From Viola odorata (Eukaryota; Streptophyta; Magnoliopsida; Malpighiales; Violaceae): a stretch of DNA of 64,000 bases. The notes under the pieces are model-generated. The model saw nothing but the letters and a program-made list of their open reading frames with translations. It ran no database searches and was not told the origin of the DNA. Each line of letters begins with the position of its first letter. Within the stretch, counting starts at the first letter, position 1. Shown here piece by piece: positions 21,158-33,559 of the stretch. The translations under genes were made by a program, and so were the position numbers. Where the stretch lies: positions 59,048,427 through 59,112,426 of the forward strand of contig OY829542.1 of the NCBI GenBank assembly GCA_963691705.1. Direction: 5' to 3'.

Positions 21158-22619
21158 TGTTTGATTCTGTTGCTTAGTTTGTTTCAAAAGTTTTAGAACT
21201 CCACGAGTAGAGTAGCAATGTTTCTTTTTGTTTTCGAACACTTCTTGCATGGCAACTACAGACACAGTGTCATTGTTTCGTAAATTTTGTATCTTCACTT
21301 TTGAATGAACAAGTTCCTTGAGAACACCCTGTCACCATCTTTTCTTTTGTGTTGCTATGGTTTTTTTGTTCTGTTGTTTTCCATTTATTAGGTACTAGTT
21401 TAAATAAACACTATATTTCAATAACTCACAAAAACAAATCAAAGAATTAATAAGAACATGTCTTACTTTATTTTCCTTGGGTAAATTTCAAACACTTATT
21501 TAGTTATTTTTAGTAGTAATTTAATAAGTTCTTTTTTTTAGTTTCGAATTTGGAAAAAAATGAGAAAATCATACTGAGAGAGTCATCTTTTTTTAGATCC
21601 AATAAATCTCAAGCGACATTAGTTACTTGAAATAGATAAACTAAAAAGTGACAAGTTGTTCTTTCACTATAACATTGTTACACTTTCTCCCAATCATCAG
21701 CTTTGATCGATATATAAACACATTATTTAAAATTTAACCGTATTTTTACTCCTGAATTATCAAATTTTCCCACCATTAAACCTAAATTTTACTTTTTCGC
21801 AAAATTTACCCTATATTTTAATTTTGGTTATAGCAAAGCCCTTCCGGCCTGAATTTGTGTTCTTGATGCAAAAATAAATGGGTTTGTTCGCAAACCAAAC
21901 ACAAATATCACCGCCAATAATTTCTTCTTCGCCGGATTGTCCAAAATAAATGCATAATTAGATTTTATTTTTTCTTGCTTACAATTTCATCATCTTAGGC
22001 AACAACAAATTGATTTAAGGAACATCAACGCCGCAGCAGAGAGACTGGTGTTTGGGGTTAAGGTCAGGTTGCCGCAGGGCTCAACAGTTACAGAAGGAGG
22101 AGTACTGCTACTGATACTATAGGACCTCATCATAACAAAAACGTGTTTTATTGAGTGAATGATTGAGGCGGGTCGAGTTCTAGCTGAGGTGACACGTGCA
22201 CATATATGCTACTAACGTGGTAGGTTTTTAGACAATTTGGTACTTTAGTTCAAATTGTACGGTTTCAGCGAGTAAAGAATTTTAATTTAGTCAAAAATGA
22301 ATATAGGGTTTAAATTAATACGATTATTCGAATGTAGAGCCTTCGCATCAAAACTTGTGAATAAATTCAATCAAAGTTGAAAACCTTTTCTATAAAAAAA
22401 ATGCACATCAGATTATAGTCAAATTAATTAATATACGTGTCTTTATGACATAAGTCACGAATACGATTCATAATTTTATAACGATAATTAATAATAAATT
22501 GTTTATTTTATTTATAAAAAAAAATCCTCCTTTAATACATATTTCAAGTTTCAACAACCCATGAAGATAAAAAGACTAAAAAAAATTAAACAAAAAACTA
22601 GTAGAACTAGTATAAATTA
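21158..22619. other. Duplicated 3' flank and AT-rich intergenic DNA
   Basis: 21158-21720 is the uninterrupted version of the carboxypeptidase 3' flank and serves as empty-site reference for the element at 19375-19858. Beyond 21720 I see no gene. Around 22150-22330 there is GACACGTGCAC followed by an AATTTGGTACTTTAGTTC-type stretch and a TAGGGTTTAAATTAATACG-type stretch, which resembles a decayed relative of the Mutator-like hairpin, but no ends can be set. Confidence 0.45.
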
Positions 22620-23656
22620 TCAGCATTAGATGAAGGTGGTTGTTTCTCTTCTTCCAAACTTATTGCATAGAGGAGAGAGAGAGGAGAGAGAGGCCCTCTG
22701 CTTCCCGGCTGGTACTTACTTATCGCAGAAGCTTCTCTGTCACTTCGTTTTTGTTTTCTCTTTTCTTAAAATTTGTTACTGTTCTTGTCATTATAATTTT
22801 GGTCTGCAAAGGAAAAGGGCAGCACAATCAATCATATAGATAATTTCAGCTACAACATAAAAAGAAAACCAAGAAAAAAAAGGAAAAATATATATAAAAA
22901 AATTCATAGAGGTTTCGTGGAGTACCATTGTATAGCATCTCCTCCTTCGATTAGATTCTATCTTCTCTTCACGTAATTGATTCCGTTTTCCTTAGTCCTC
23001 TTCTTCCAGCTCTTACCTATTCAACAATTACAAAAAAAAAAGGGTCTGCCTTTTCGAATTGGTCTCTCTATCTTTGCTGGGTTTTGGGTTCTCTTTGTAA
23101 AGCTTGGGGCTTTATTGCAAGACAAGTGTTGGGCGTGTTTGGATTTGGTCTAATTGTTGTGATTTGGATAATGGGTTGCTGATGGCTAGGGTTTTGTCGA
23201 GGTAATTGCTGCTGGAAGGTTTTTAATTGCTATTTTTGTGGTTTTTTTTCTCTTTCGTTAGAGAAGGAAAAGTTTGCGGTGGGTTATTGCCACTTTGAGT
23301 TTCTGCCGAGATCTCAAGAATAAAGTAAGGGCCTTTTTTCTGATAATTTCTCTGGTGGATGTGCCTCAGTTGGGGGGATTGTTGATTCAGCAATTGCTGG
23401 TTTGTGGTGTATTGGCCACTTTTGCAGATAACTTTGGTGTGTTTGTGATACTCAGCTGTTAAATCTCTGAAAACTGGTAATCTGCCTTTTGGTTTCACAT
23501 GGGATTGAATTCTATCATTTGAAGTTCTTTTAACAATATCTTTGTGATTGACTGGAGCTGTCGTTGGTAGGTTTGGCTCAGGTTCTTCGTAGTGGGGCTG
23601 ATTTTCTTTTCATTTCATTGTAGCTTGCGGTGGAAAATTCTGCTTTAAAGGATAAG
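22620..23656 (+). promoter_or_regulatory. ATG11 promoter and 5' leader region
   Basis: About 1 kb precedes the ATG11 start. A GAGAGAGAGGAGAGAGAGG run at 22672-22692 and CT-rich stretches near 22940-23000 look like leader sequence. A likely splice acceptor, TTTCATTGTAG, ends at about 23623, so a leader intron is plausible. No upstream coding exon is recognised. Confidence 0.45.
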
Positions 23657-26600
23657 ATGAGTTCAAGCATCTCAGGTCACGAGGACAAACTTCTGGTCCA
23701 TATAGCAGAAAATGGTCACTCCTATGAACTCAATTGTGATGAAACAACTCCTGTAGAATCCATTATGCGGCGTATTGAATCAGTTACTGGGATTAACTTC
23801 AATGATCAGCTTGTTCTGTGCTTGGAGAAAAAACTTGAACCCCAGCGGCCACTTTCTGCTTATAAGCTTCCATCTAGTGACCAAGAAGTGTTTATATACA
23901 ACAAAGCAAGGCTCCAAAACAGTCACCTGCCACCACCGCCAGAACAAGCTGACATCTCTGACATTGCAGTTCCTCCTCCGCCTTCACCAACAAATGACCC
24001 TCACCCTTTAGATGATGCTCCAGATCCGGCTTTAAAGGCTTTGCCTTCTTATGAGAGGCAATTTAGGTACCATTTCCATAAGGGTCATGCCATTTATAGT
24101 AAAACTCAAGTGAGGTATGAAACCTGTGAGAGGTTATTGAGGGAACAAAAGGTTCAGGAGAGGGCAGTGGAGGTTGCTAAGATTAATGTGGATCAATACT
24201 ATAGGGCTATTCTCCAAAATTATTCTGAGTTCATGAAGCGCTATATGCAACAGCATAGAATACATTCGGAACTCCTAACGAATTTTGGGAAGGATTTGGA
24301 TAAACTGAGGATGATCAAGCTTCATCCTGCTTTGCAGACAGCTACGTGCAATTCCTTAGTGGATTTGGTTAAAGAAGAGAACTTGAGGAAGGCCGTGGAG
24401 AACTGTAATAATTCCCACCGCCAGTTTGAGAAGAAGGTGACTGAGTTTAAGCAGAAGTTTACTGAAGAAAAATGCAAAGTCGAAGAATTGTTTGCTGACA
24501 GGCCTTCCTTCAGCGTTAAGAATGTAGAGGTTAGAATAATGGAACATCAGCCCTTCATCAATGAGCAGAAGAGTATAATGCAGTCACTGAGGTTGGTTAT
24601 CTCTTATACTCCTTTGAGCTAAAGTTACTTTCACTTTTCTGTTAAGTTTTTTATATGGCTTCCATGGATGTTTGACATTTCTGTTGGAGCAACATATTGA
24701 TCTGTTTTGAGAGTTGTTAATGGTCATACCTTATTGTATTTTCAACGAAGGGTTTATAGCAGTCTATAATGAATTTAGGTTAAAGCACTAAGAGATAAGT
24801 GGGCAGGTCAAAGTAGTTAACTTTCATGGAAACTTTAGTACATCATTTGCCTGGATTAATGCCTTACTCTGGGCAATTATTGAGCCTAGCTTCAATTTTT
24901 TTTCTGCATTTGATAGGATTACGATTGCCCTTGTTGTTGGTAATCTTGTCCACAGGGAAGAGAAAAGTACTTCTCTCTCTATAGTGCTGTATTATGTTGT
25001 TTACCTTGTTTTGCCCTTGACTATGTGGACAAATCTCTTTGAATATAAGGACACTGAGATGGAGAAAGAAACTTTATAACATTATCAGCCTTTTAAAGTA
25101 ATTCTTATGGTTTCCTCTTTTGGAAGTACAGAATTCATAGCTCACTTATTTTGTTATCTGCTCTAATAGTTATGTTGCTGTTGACATCATTGAATGAAAA
25201 CTGTGTTTATGTTTACGCAGCAAGGATGTGAGTACAGTAAAAAAACTGGTGGATGATTGTCTGTCCCGGCAATTGTCTTCCTCACTTCGTCCTCATGATG
25301 CAGTTTCAGCTCTAGGACCCATGTATGATGTTCATGACAAGAATCATTTGCCTAAGATGCTGGCTTGTGGGCATTCTATTTCCAAACTGCTCGAGTTTTG
25401 CAAGAACAGAAAGAATGATATGAATAGTTTTGTGCACTGTTATATGCAGAAGATAGCATATATAACTTACATTATTAAAGATTTGAAGCTACAGTTTCCT
25501 GTTTTTCGAGAGGCAATGCTACGTCAGGATGATCTATTTGCAGACCTAAAGCTTGTTCGAGGGATTGGCCCTGCATATAGAGCCTGCCTTGCAGAGGTGG
25601 TGAGAAGAAAGGCCTCCATGAAACTTTACATGGGCATGGCTGGACAGTTAGCTGAAAGGCTTGCTACAAAGAGGGATGTTGAGGTCAGAAGGCGTGAAGA
25701 GTTTCTGAAAGCACACAGGTCTTACTTGCCGAGTGATATATTAGCTTCTATGGGGTTGTATGACTCACCTAGTCAGTGTGACGTCAATATAGCTCCTTTC
25801 GATACTCGTTTGCTTGATATTGATATCTCAGACTTGGACCATTATGCTCCTGAGTTTTTGGTGGGAATCTTGTTAAAGGGTGGGAAGCAAAGCAGCTTTA
25901 AGGGTTCATTTTCCATGTCTAATGAGAGTTCTCATACTGCTGAGGCAGAAGATAGCTCTGAGTATTCACTTGAGAAGGATCAACCTGAGGAGCTCTTTGA
26001 GGGTTCTGAGTTGGTAGAGATCGCTGGAACAAGCAAGATGGAAGTTGAGAATGCAAAACTGAAAGCTGAGCTTGCTTCTGCTATTGCCCTTATATGTTCC
26101 CTCTGCCCAGAAGCTGAATATGAAATGCTTGATGATAGCAAAGTTGGTAGTTTACTGAAGAATGCAGCAGAGAAGACAACTGAAGCTTTGCAGTTGAAAG
26201 ATGAGTATCTAAAGCATCTCCATTCTATGCTAAAGGCAAAGCAGATGCAGTGTTCATCATATGAGAAACGGATTCAAGAATTGGAACAGAGATTGTCTGA
26301 TCAATATTTGGACGGGCAGAAACTATCAAACAGTAAAGATTTATCTGGCCTTTCAATTTCGGCCACGAAGGTTGATGACTGCGAACCTGAAACATCCAGT
26401 GGTGGACTTGCTCATGTGCCATTTATCTTGACCTCGGAGCCCATGGATGAGGTTTCTTGCATTTCTAATTCTTTAGATGCAAAACTGGGGCTCTTCACAA
26501 GGCAACCAAGTAAAGGTCGAGAAGAATGTGATGAATATATGATGGACTCATCTGGAATGCTAAATACTCAGTTAGATTCATCAATGCGAGAGCCACACCG

Positions 26601-29210
26601 TGAAGGATTGCAAGTCAGTGATAAAGATGGGAAAGATAAGATGGTTGGACAGTTGGCGATGTCAATGACTAACAGTTCCACAGCTGAGAGCATGCCAGTG
26701 CCTCTGAATGTCTCAACTTCTGACGTTGCAGTTGAGCGTAAAGCCATTGGTGGTGATATGTTGGAATTGCAAACTAAACTTGATGAGAATTCAAGTCAAT
26801 TGAGTGAAACTGAAGCCAAGCTTAAAGCTGCTATGGAGGAGGTTGTCGTGCTTTCTAGGGATTTGGAAATGAGTAGGACACTCCTCAATGAATCTCAGGT
26901 ATAACCCGAAGATCAGCCATATTATGTCAACTGCTGTTCAATTATTTATTTATTTTATTCTAGCCTGCTTTAATGATCTTATTTTATTTTAATCTATTCT
27001 GCAGTTCATATCTGGACTGTAAACTTGATATATTTTGTATTTGCAGCTTGCTGTTATCTCTGACTGCTGTTATTATATCGTTTGACTGTGTTGTTGACTG
27101 GTCTCTAATTTAAAACCCAAGTATCATAATTTCTCTCTCTTTATTTATTGTTATTTTGTAATGTAGCTCTGGTTTTATTGCCTGCTATATTGAGCATGGT
27201 GCTCTGTCCATAGGGGAAGGATTTTATCTCTCCATATTGCATAAATGGTGCCATTAAGCTGTGACTGCTCTGATTGCTTGCTTTGCTTTTAGTACCTTAA
27301 TGTCATTGTTAATTGGGGTGATGAGAATGTAGGATGATGATTAGGTGGTAAGGTAATGGAGGAAATACTGTAGGGAGTTTAGGCCTTTGTGCTGATTGAA
27401 TGTGGTTTTTTCAGTCTTCATTTCTAGTTTCTTTTATAGCTTGGCTTCTTTAGTCTTTTGTGGAATATCCTTCTAATCGTTGCATCTCATCAGATTTTAC
27501 ATGTTCTTAAACTTTTTTCTTTTATTCCTTTTGTCTGTGCAACAGATGAATTGTGCTCACTTGGAGAACAGTTTGCATGAAGCAAGAGAGGAAGCCCAAA
27601 CCCATCTTTGTGCTGCGGATCGAAGAGCCTCAGAATACAATGTCCTCCGTGCATCTGCTGTGAAATTCCGTGGACTTTTTGAAAGACTTAAGAGCTGTGT
27701 TTTTGCACCTGGTGGAGTTGCTGGGTTTGCTGATTCCTTGCGTACTTTAGCCCAATCGTTGGCCAAGTAATATATTTTCTAAAGTTTCCTCATTCACCCT
27801 TCTCGATGCTTTTTCTTTTTTATTCTCTTGCATTGGTTTGAATTCCTTCATAAGGCAAGATATTTATGAATGGGTTGGACTATTCTTTCTAATATGTATG
27901 CCTGTGTGTGTATATACTTGCTTCTCTGTTTTAAGATTTTATAGGTAGGTGACAATATTCTAGATACATGAAAGGTTTTCTTGTGGACTCGGTGTTCTCA
28001 TGAACTTTTCTTCTATTACTTTATTTAGCAACTGAGCAAGAAACTGACCTCATTATAATTGCTTTGGTTTGAGGATTTCCAGTTCCATCAATGACAATGA
28101 AGATGATGGCACTGCTGATTTTCGGAGATGTGTCCAAGTTCTTGCGGATAAAGTTAGTTTCTTGTCCAGACACCGCGAAGAGCTGCTTGACAAATGCCCT
28201 AAGCTTGAAGCCACAAATGAACAGCTGAGAAAGGAATTGGAAGAGAAAAAAGAGCTAGCTGCCACGTTATATAAAAAACATCAACTTGAGAAGCAGGTAT
28301 CTGCATGCTGACAGTTTTATTATTGTTTGTGCTACATGCTTACTAGCTGTGAACATAAGAAAAGTTGAATTCTTGATTTGCCTGTTGACAATGACATCAT
28401 AATACCTGTATTTCGGCTGCCATATGCTGTCCGAGATTCTTCCCTTAAGTTCTGCTTAGCCTGCTCTCAATTGCTCGCCAATTGTTGGTCTTAAGAATGG
28501 CACATCTATTTTATACATGAAAGTTACAAACTAGCCTCTATTTGTTTGTACTGGTGCTGAGAATTGGTGGGTGGGGTTATATTGTACACGTGTGGCATGC
28601 CTGTAAATCTTAGTTGTTCCTTACATCTACTCTGGTTTATCTGTCATTTACAGTACTTGAGCGTGTTCTGTGGTTTCTGCCTTTTAATCATGGTTATCGT
28701 GTTGTGGGAAGGAGTTGAACCTGAGTATGCTTTGCAGATTGAGCCATTGGCTTCATTGGATTCCATTTTATCTTGTTCCACCATCTGACGTTTAATGGTG
28801 ATTCCCTACAGGCAAACAAAGAAAAGATATCATTTTGTCGATTCGAAGTCCATGAGATAGCTGCTTTTGTTCTCAACTCTGCTGGGCATTACGAGGCTAT
28901 TAGCCGGAACTGCTTTAACTACTATCTGTCTGCTGAATCTGTGGCCTTGTTTACGGATCATCTCCCCAGCCGGCCCAGCTACATTGTTGGGCAGATTGTG
29001 CATGTTGAACGTCAGATTGTAAAGCCATTGCCTTCTTCTACCTCAACTCGTCCCGAGGATCCTGTGACCTCTGATAGTGGAGTGGATCGATTGACCCTGA
29101 ATTTTGGATCAACTACAAACCCGTATAATCTCCCCGTCGGATGCGAATACTTCGTAGTTACAGTAGCCATGTTACCTGATACTGTCATTCTTTCATCACC
29201 TCCTTCCTGA
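23657..29210 (+). CDS. ATG11: Autophagy-related protein 11
   Basis: Scaffold of the ATG1-ATG13 kinase complex, needed for autophagosome formation and selective autophagy. Five coding exons: 23657-24591, 25221-26898, 27546-27766, 28074-28296, 28812-29210. They join in frame to 3456 bp, 1151 residues, close to the Arabidopsis protein. Order of parts: an N-terminal ubiquitin-fold-like segment (about 10-85), a proline-rich linker (about 95-130), a long alpha-helical ATG17-like region (about 140-560, with YERQFRYHFHKGHAIY), acidic and coiled-coil stretches through about 1015, and the conserved C-terminal ATG11 domain (about 1015-1130: FCRFEVHEIAAFVLNSAGHY, then YFVVTVAMLPDTV). The start is the first ATG after an open leader; the frame extends upstream without another ATG. 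It appears intact. Confidence 0.95.
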
Positions 29211-30510
29211 TCCCTGCATTCGGCAGACAAGACACTGATGGAAGAAAATTAAGTGTAAATATAAATATGATCCAATTAAACTTTTTCTTTTTCTTTTCAA
29301 TTCTGTACAGCTGATCCAATCAAGTTTAATTTCATCCTTTGTATATAATGGCCAGGCCACCATCTAAGCATGTATAAAGACTGTAAATATTCAACTAATT
29401 CTGGTGCTTTTTCTATTCAAGCTTCTTCAATATGCTTCATTATATTAAACGAGTTTTGTAGAAAGTTGACAGCTTTTATTGATAGGGTTTCATAATAGTT
29501 AAAAAAAGGAAGTACATCTGAAGTTGTCCAACAAGTTCGTATGCTAATCAATCCCGAAATCAGAGCGTACACAGGTTATAGAACAATTGGTTTGTGTATG
29601 TGTTTGCTGGTTATAGAACAATTGGTTTGTGTATGTGTTTGCTGTTTTTATGATATAGATTATGAGTTAGATTTACGATATTAATAATCTAATACGTTTC
29701 GCGGGTTTGATACTGGTTTGTTTAAAATGGAAGAGATAAATAATTAATGTAAAGGTTTTCATACCTTGGCTCAACGGCTCGGGCATTGGCCGGCTATGGC
29801 TCAATCCCACTGTACCCATGGCTCGGGCCACCATGCCAGAGTGCCCAGGCCCGTTCCAGATTGTCCAGAGCTCGAGCCTAGGACCCATTGAGCCATATCG
29901 GTATATAGAAATACTCAATCTAAGAGCCTGTTTACAGTTTTCTTGACATTGTGAAAAGATTTTAATGATAGCCGATCTAAACGACATTCTAAAGTCCACT
30001 TGTACATAATCTCTTTCAGGTGTGGGATATTGCAAGTTCGTTTTTCACAAAGTTCGTTTATAAAGTTTAATTAGTCGATTTATTAGTGAATAAGAAAAAA
30101 TATGGTCGAAACGACATTATTTTAATTTATATAAAAAGACATTGATTAATTTTGTAATAGATTGATAAAAATAGTATGTTGAAATATTACTAATAATTCA
30201 GTTAATTAATAATACTACCAAAATGTAAACAAAACCATTAATAGGAAATATATATATATCCTATTTAATTTGATTAAGAAGTCTAAAAGCATTGAGACTT
30301 CTCCCTCAGACCAAATACTACTCAGTAAGGATCCTCTCTCTTTTTATAGTTTAAAAACCACCAGCTCTCTCTACTTCTGTCAAGCATGGTGACCCGACGA
30401 AAAGAAAACAAAAACGTAACTATATATTCTGCTTTCTTTTGATAATAATATAATCAATTTTTTTATTATTTTAGTAAACCCTGCCGATTTTTAATCTCGG
30501 AATCAATCAT
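29211..30510. other. Intergenic DNA between ATG11 and the C2-domain gene
   Basis: About 29211-29420 is probably the ATG11 3' untranslated region. A perfect 35 bp tandem repeat follows at 29574-29643. A GC-rich island at about 29755-29900, with repeated GGCTCGGGC/GGCTCAA words, stands out from AT-rich surroundings and looks like a transposon piece without clear ends. The C2 gene promoter probably lies at about 30300-30500; CTCTTTTTATAGTTTAAA near 30340 is a possible TATA region. Confidence 0.45.
29574..29643. repeat. Two perfect 35 bp tandem units
   Basis: GGTTATAGAACAATTGGTTT begins each 35 bp unit, at 29574 and 29609, and the units are identical. A simple local duplication in intergenic DNA. 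Confidence 0.95.
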
Positions 30511-31047
30511 ATGTCTATACAGGAGGTTGTGAAGAAGAAGAAGACGGGGAGGATGTATAGTAGTAGTAGCGCTGATGATGAATACAATTTCCATAGAAGA
30601 GTGAGGAACAACGCAACATCGATGGAACCCGGCGATTTCGAGATGGATTTGGTGGTGTCCGTTCATCACGCGGAGGGCCTCGACAACCCTACCGCAACGA
30701 GCAGGGTTTACGGCGTTGTTTTTTGGGTTCATCCTGACATGCTTTATGCCACACGTCATGCTGAAGGTTTGCCAAACCCTGAATGGAACAGGAAGTTTCA
30801 GATGGAGTTGGACAAGGAAAGAGATTGCAGGTTCTTGTACGTTGAGGTGATTCGGTTCGGACACCCCTCTGGCTCTGACCCGGGGACTTCCACGGGTCAA
30901 GCATTGGTGGGTCGAGCTCGGATCCCTCTCCAGAAATTATCGACCAAGAAAGTCGGACGATATGGACTTGTGAGGCTCGAAGGGGACGAGCAAAGAGCTG
31001 AGGGCCATATTACCTTGTCTATGGAATTGATGAAGATTGAACATTAG
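30511..31047 (+). CDS. C2-domain protein
   Basis: Single exon, 178 residues. After a basic, serine-rich N-terminus (residues 1-42), a C2 fold starts at MDLVVSVHHAEGLDN and continues with VYGVVFWVHPDM, then NPEWNRKFQMELD, FLYVEVIRFG, and a GQALVGRARIPL strand near 132-143. This is the plant small C2 family, which bind membranes, often with calcium. The acidic loops that bind calcium are not complete as I read them, so binding may be calcium-independent. An upstream ATG-free leader makes 30511 the likely start. No neighbour suggests a pathway. Exact subfamily unknown. Confidence 0.85.
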   Translation: MSIQEVVKKKKTGRMYSSSSADDEYNFHRRVRNNATSMEPGDFEMDLVVSVHHAEGLDNPTATSRVYGVVFWVHPDMLYATRHAEGLPNPEWNRKFQMELDKERDCRFLYVEVIRFGHPSGSDPGTSTGQALVGRARIPLQKLSTKKVGRYGLVRLEGDEQRAEGHITLSMELMKIEH

Positions 31048-31363
31048 GGCTACTATAGGAGCTAGGAGCGACTAACTAGCTAGCTAGCTAGGTTTAGGGC
31101 TTACAGGTGAGAGTTATAGATTTCTTCTGTTTGCTTTCAGTTTTGGTTTTCCCTTCTATCCAAAAGAACGTAGTTAGGTTTTCCTTTTCTTTTCTTTGTA
31201 AAACAAGAAATAGAAAAGAGGAAATTATTGCTAATTATAATATATTATTCTTTTTTTGTGCCTTATACATTGTTTCTTTTACTTTTTTGGTGCTAACGAT
31301 AATATAACTAGCCTCAACGGCGCGATTTTATTATAAATAATTGTTCACAAATTAAATTTACTA
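31048..31363. other. 3' flank of the C2-domain gene
   Basis: Starts with TAGCTAGCTAGCTAG-type repeats at 31075-31093, then T-rich probable 3' untranslated sequence. No further gene seen. Confidence 0.4.
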
Positions 31364-31597
31364 CTCCATTCGGACCATATTAACGGTCACTTTACTGTTC
31401 GTGCACGCATTTCGAAGAAGCCGAATGATTCACTATTTGACCCCAAAAAAATTAGTACTTTTTTTTGAACTTACGTTAATCCTTAACCTATGTTCGAGAA
31501 AAAATTCGAAAGTTTTGAAAGTTTTTGAGGTCAAATAGTGCGTCATCCGGCCTCCTCGGAACAGTGAAAGTGGACAATTATTGGAGTCCAAAGGGAG
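31364..31597. mobile_element. Stowaway-like MITE, diverged
   Basis: 234 bp between TA dinucleotides, with ends CTCCATTCGGACC and, on the other strand, CTCCCTTTGGACTCC. Inner arms also pair: TCAC TTTACTG...CGAAGAAGCCG against CGGCCTCCTCGGAACAGTGAAAGTG, and ACTATTTGACC against GGTCAAATAGT. No coding frame. Ends and TA target fit Tc1/mariner-derived MITEs. Confidence 0.78.
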
Positions 31598-31719
31598 TAC
31601 TATTTATAAATTTTTTAATATAAGATAGTATGTTATACTTAACTAAATACAAGTTAGGTAAATAAAATAATTAATTAAAAATTATATTGAAGAGAGTATG
31701 AGATTAACCTTGATTATTA

Positions 31720-31900
31720 CTCCCTCTATCCCTTAATGAATGTCGTTTACTATTCCGGCACGCATTTCAAAACGGCCTGAATAGTAGCTATATGACGTAA
31801 ACGTACGTTAGAAAAAAAGTACGAAATTTTTCAGGGTCATATAGCTACCTTGAAATGTGTGCCGGAATAGTAAACGACATTCATTAAGGGACAGAGGGAG
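31720..31900. mobile_element. Stowaway MITE
   Basis: 181 bp flanked by TA (31718-31719 and 31901-31902). Arms are long and nearly perfect: CTCCCTCTATCCCTTAATGA at the left, and the same reading CTCCCTCTGTCCCTTAATGA from the right on the minus strand, continuing through GTCGTTTACTATTCCGGCAC. The whole element folds as a hairpin. Copy 2 of the surrounding duplication lacks it. Confidence 0.93.
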
Positions 31901-31933
31901 TATGAAGTATGCACCATCATATAGAAGTGTATA

Positions 31934-33231
31934 ATAAATTAAGGGTAAATAGTTCAAAGGACCCCTGTACTATACTCGAAAAACAGAGTCCTCCTCTATC
32001 CTTTAAAAGTGATCAAACGACTCCCCTGTACTATTTTTTAAGAACAAACGTTAACCCTCCGTCCATTTTAACTAACAGACTCGTGACTTGACTGCCTACA
32101 ACTAGTTTTCTTCCTTTTCCAACCCGGTGACACCCTAATTACTTACTATTTCCTTTCTTTTTCTTTTTCTTTTTCTTCTCTTTCATTTCATTTTCTTTCT
32201 TTCGTTTTTTCCTTTCTCTACCCCTCACACACAATTTTTCTTTCTTGTTTTTTCTTTCCCTGCATCAAAACCCAAACCCATCTCCCCCACTTCCTTGCCC
32301 TCTCCCTCATCTTCCTCCTCCTCCCCATCTCGATCTATCCTTTCATCTTCCACCAAACCCACAATCTCCGCCACTTCCTCGCCCTCTCCCTCATCTTCCA
32401 CCAAACCCACCATCTCCCACACCGCCACACCGCCGACCGCCACACCGCCGACACCATCATCAACCACCGTCGGCACCACCTTCACTCCATAGTCCCGATC
32501 GACTCTCCATCATCTCCCACCCACCATCGCCAAGTCCAGACGATGTCCCGCTTCCTCTCCTCCGTCTTCTACCAACCTCACCCCAGCCCAGATCCACCAG
32601 ATCTAGATCCGGATCTGACCTATGTAGTTTATTAGTGGTTTAATTTTGAGAAATGATTGGGAATTGAAATTGGTTCTTATTATTTGTTACTGTGGAAATG
32701 TATTAATTTGGTAGATGATGGTGGGATTGAGATGGAGAAAAAATTGATTAAAATATTTCTGGAATTTTTTTTCTCCCTTATTTTTGAAAATTTTACATTA
32801 TTTTTTCGAATTTTTAGATTAATTATATTATTTTTTAGAAAGAAAAAAAACGAAAGAAAGAAAATAAAAGAAAAAAAAATTGAGCTTCTACGAAAGAAAA
32901 TGAAATGAAATGAAAGAGAAGAAAAAAAAGGGAAAGAAAGAAAATGAAAGAAAGAAAAAAATGAAAGAAAGAAAATGAAATGAAAAAGAAGAAAAGAAAA
33001 AGAAAAAGAAAGGAAATAGTAAGTAATTAGGGTGTCACTGGGTTGGAAAAGGAAGAAAACTGGTTGTAGGCAGTCAAGTCACGAGTCTGTTAGTTAAAAT
33101 GGACGGAGGGTTAACGTTTGTTCTTAAAAAATAGTATAAGGGAGTCGTTTGATCACTTTTAAATGATAGGGGAGGACTCTGTTTTTCGAGTATAGTACAT
33201 GGGTCTTTTGAACTATTTACCCATAAATTAA
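31934..33231. mobile_element. Mutator-like long-inverted-repeat element with 9 bp target duplication
   Basis: 1280 bp element at 31943-33222, flanked by ATAAATTAA at 31934-31942 and 33223-33231. Arms of about 280-300 bp start GGGTAAATAGTTCAAAGGAC and include matching TTAACCCTCCGTCCATTTTA and AGTCACGAGTC blocks. The inner arms are pyrimidine-rich (32150-32230) and purine-rich (32840-33020) and also pair. The loop, about 32270-32640, is GC-rich with CCACC/CCGCC repeats and encodes only low-complexity proline and serine frames. No transposase. Copy 2 of the tandem duplication has a single ATAAATTGA here and no element. Confidence 0.93.
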
Positions 33232-33559
33232 AGATTTTCTGATTACTTACCTAGAGGATCGTGCTAGACTAACTTTTCAAATTTTTAATTTTTTTTTTTC
33301 AAATTCACCACTGATATTGTAATTAAAATGTATTAAAAAAATTAATTAAACAGTGTAACCAAAAGGTTTTCTAAATTGTATGATTTTTTATTATTATTGT
33401 TATGTGTCAACTCTAAAGTATGTAAGTGATGACACGTGACATTATAGGAGGGAATTAGGAATATTAAGTGATTCCCTCGCAAGCCACCACAAAATTTTCA
33501 CCACATACTTTTTAAGGATATATATAGATTATCTATGAATTGAATCTAGTAATATTAAC

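Larger units (their letters stand above)
31605..33520 (+). repeat. Tandem duplication, copy 1 (carries two insertions)
   Basis: An AT-rich unit of roughly 440 bp occurs here in pieces 31605-31719, 31901-31942 and 33232-33520, and again uninterrupted at 33560-34010. Matching landmarks in order: ATACTTAACTAAATACAAG, AAGTATGCACCATC, GTATAATAAATTAA, GCTAGACTAACTTTTCAAATT, AGTGTAACCAAAAGG, and GATGACACGTGACATTATA. The gaps are two transposons. I recognise no gene in the unit. Confidence 0.85.

Noticed and set aside
32245..32643. Open frames rich in Pro and Ser on both strands
   Set aside because: They lie in the low-complexity CCACC/CCGCC loop of a Mutator-like element; open frames on both strands are expected from such composition.
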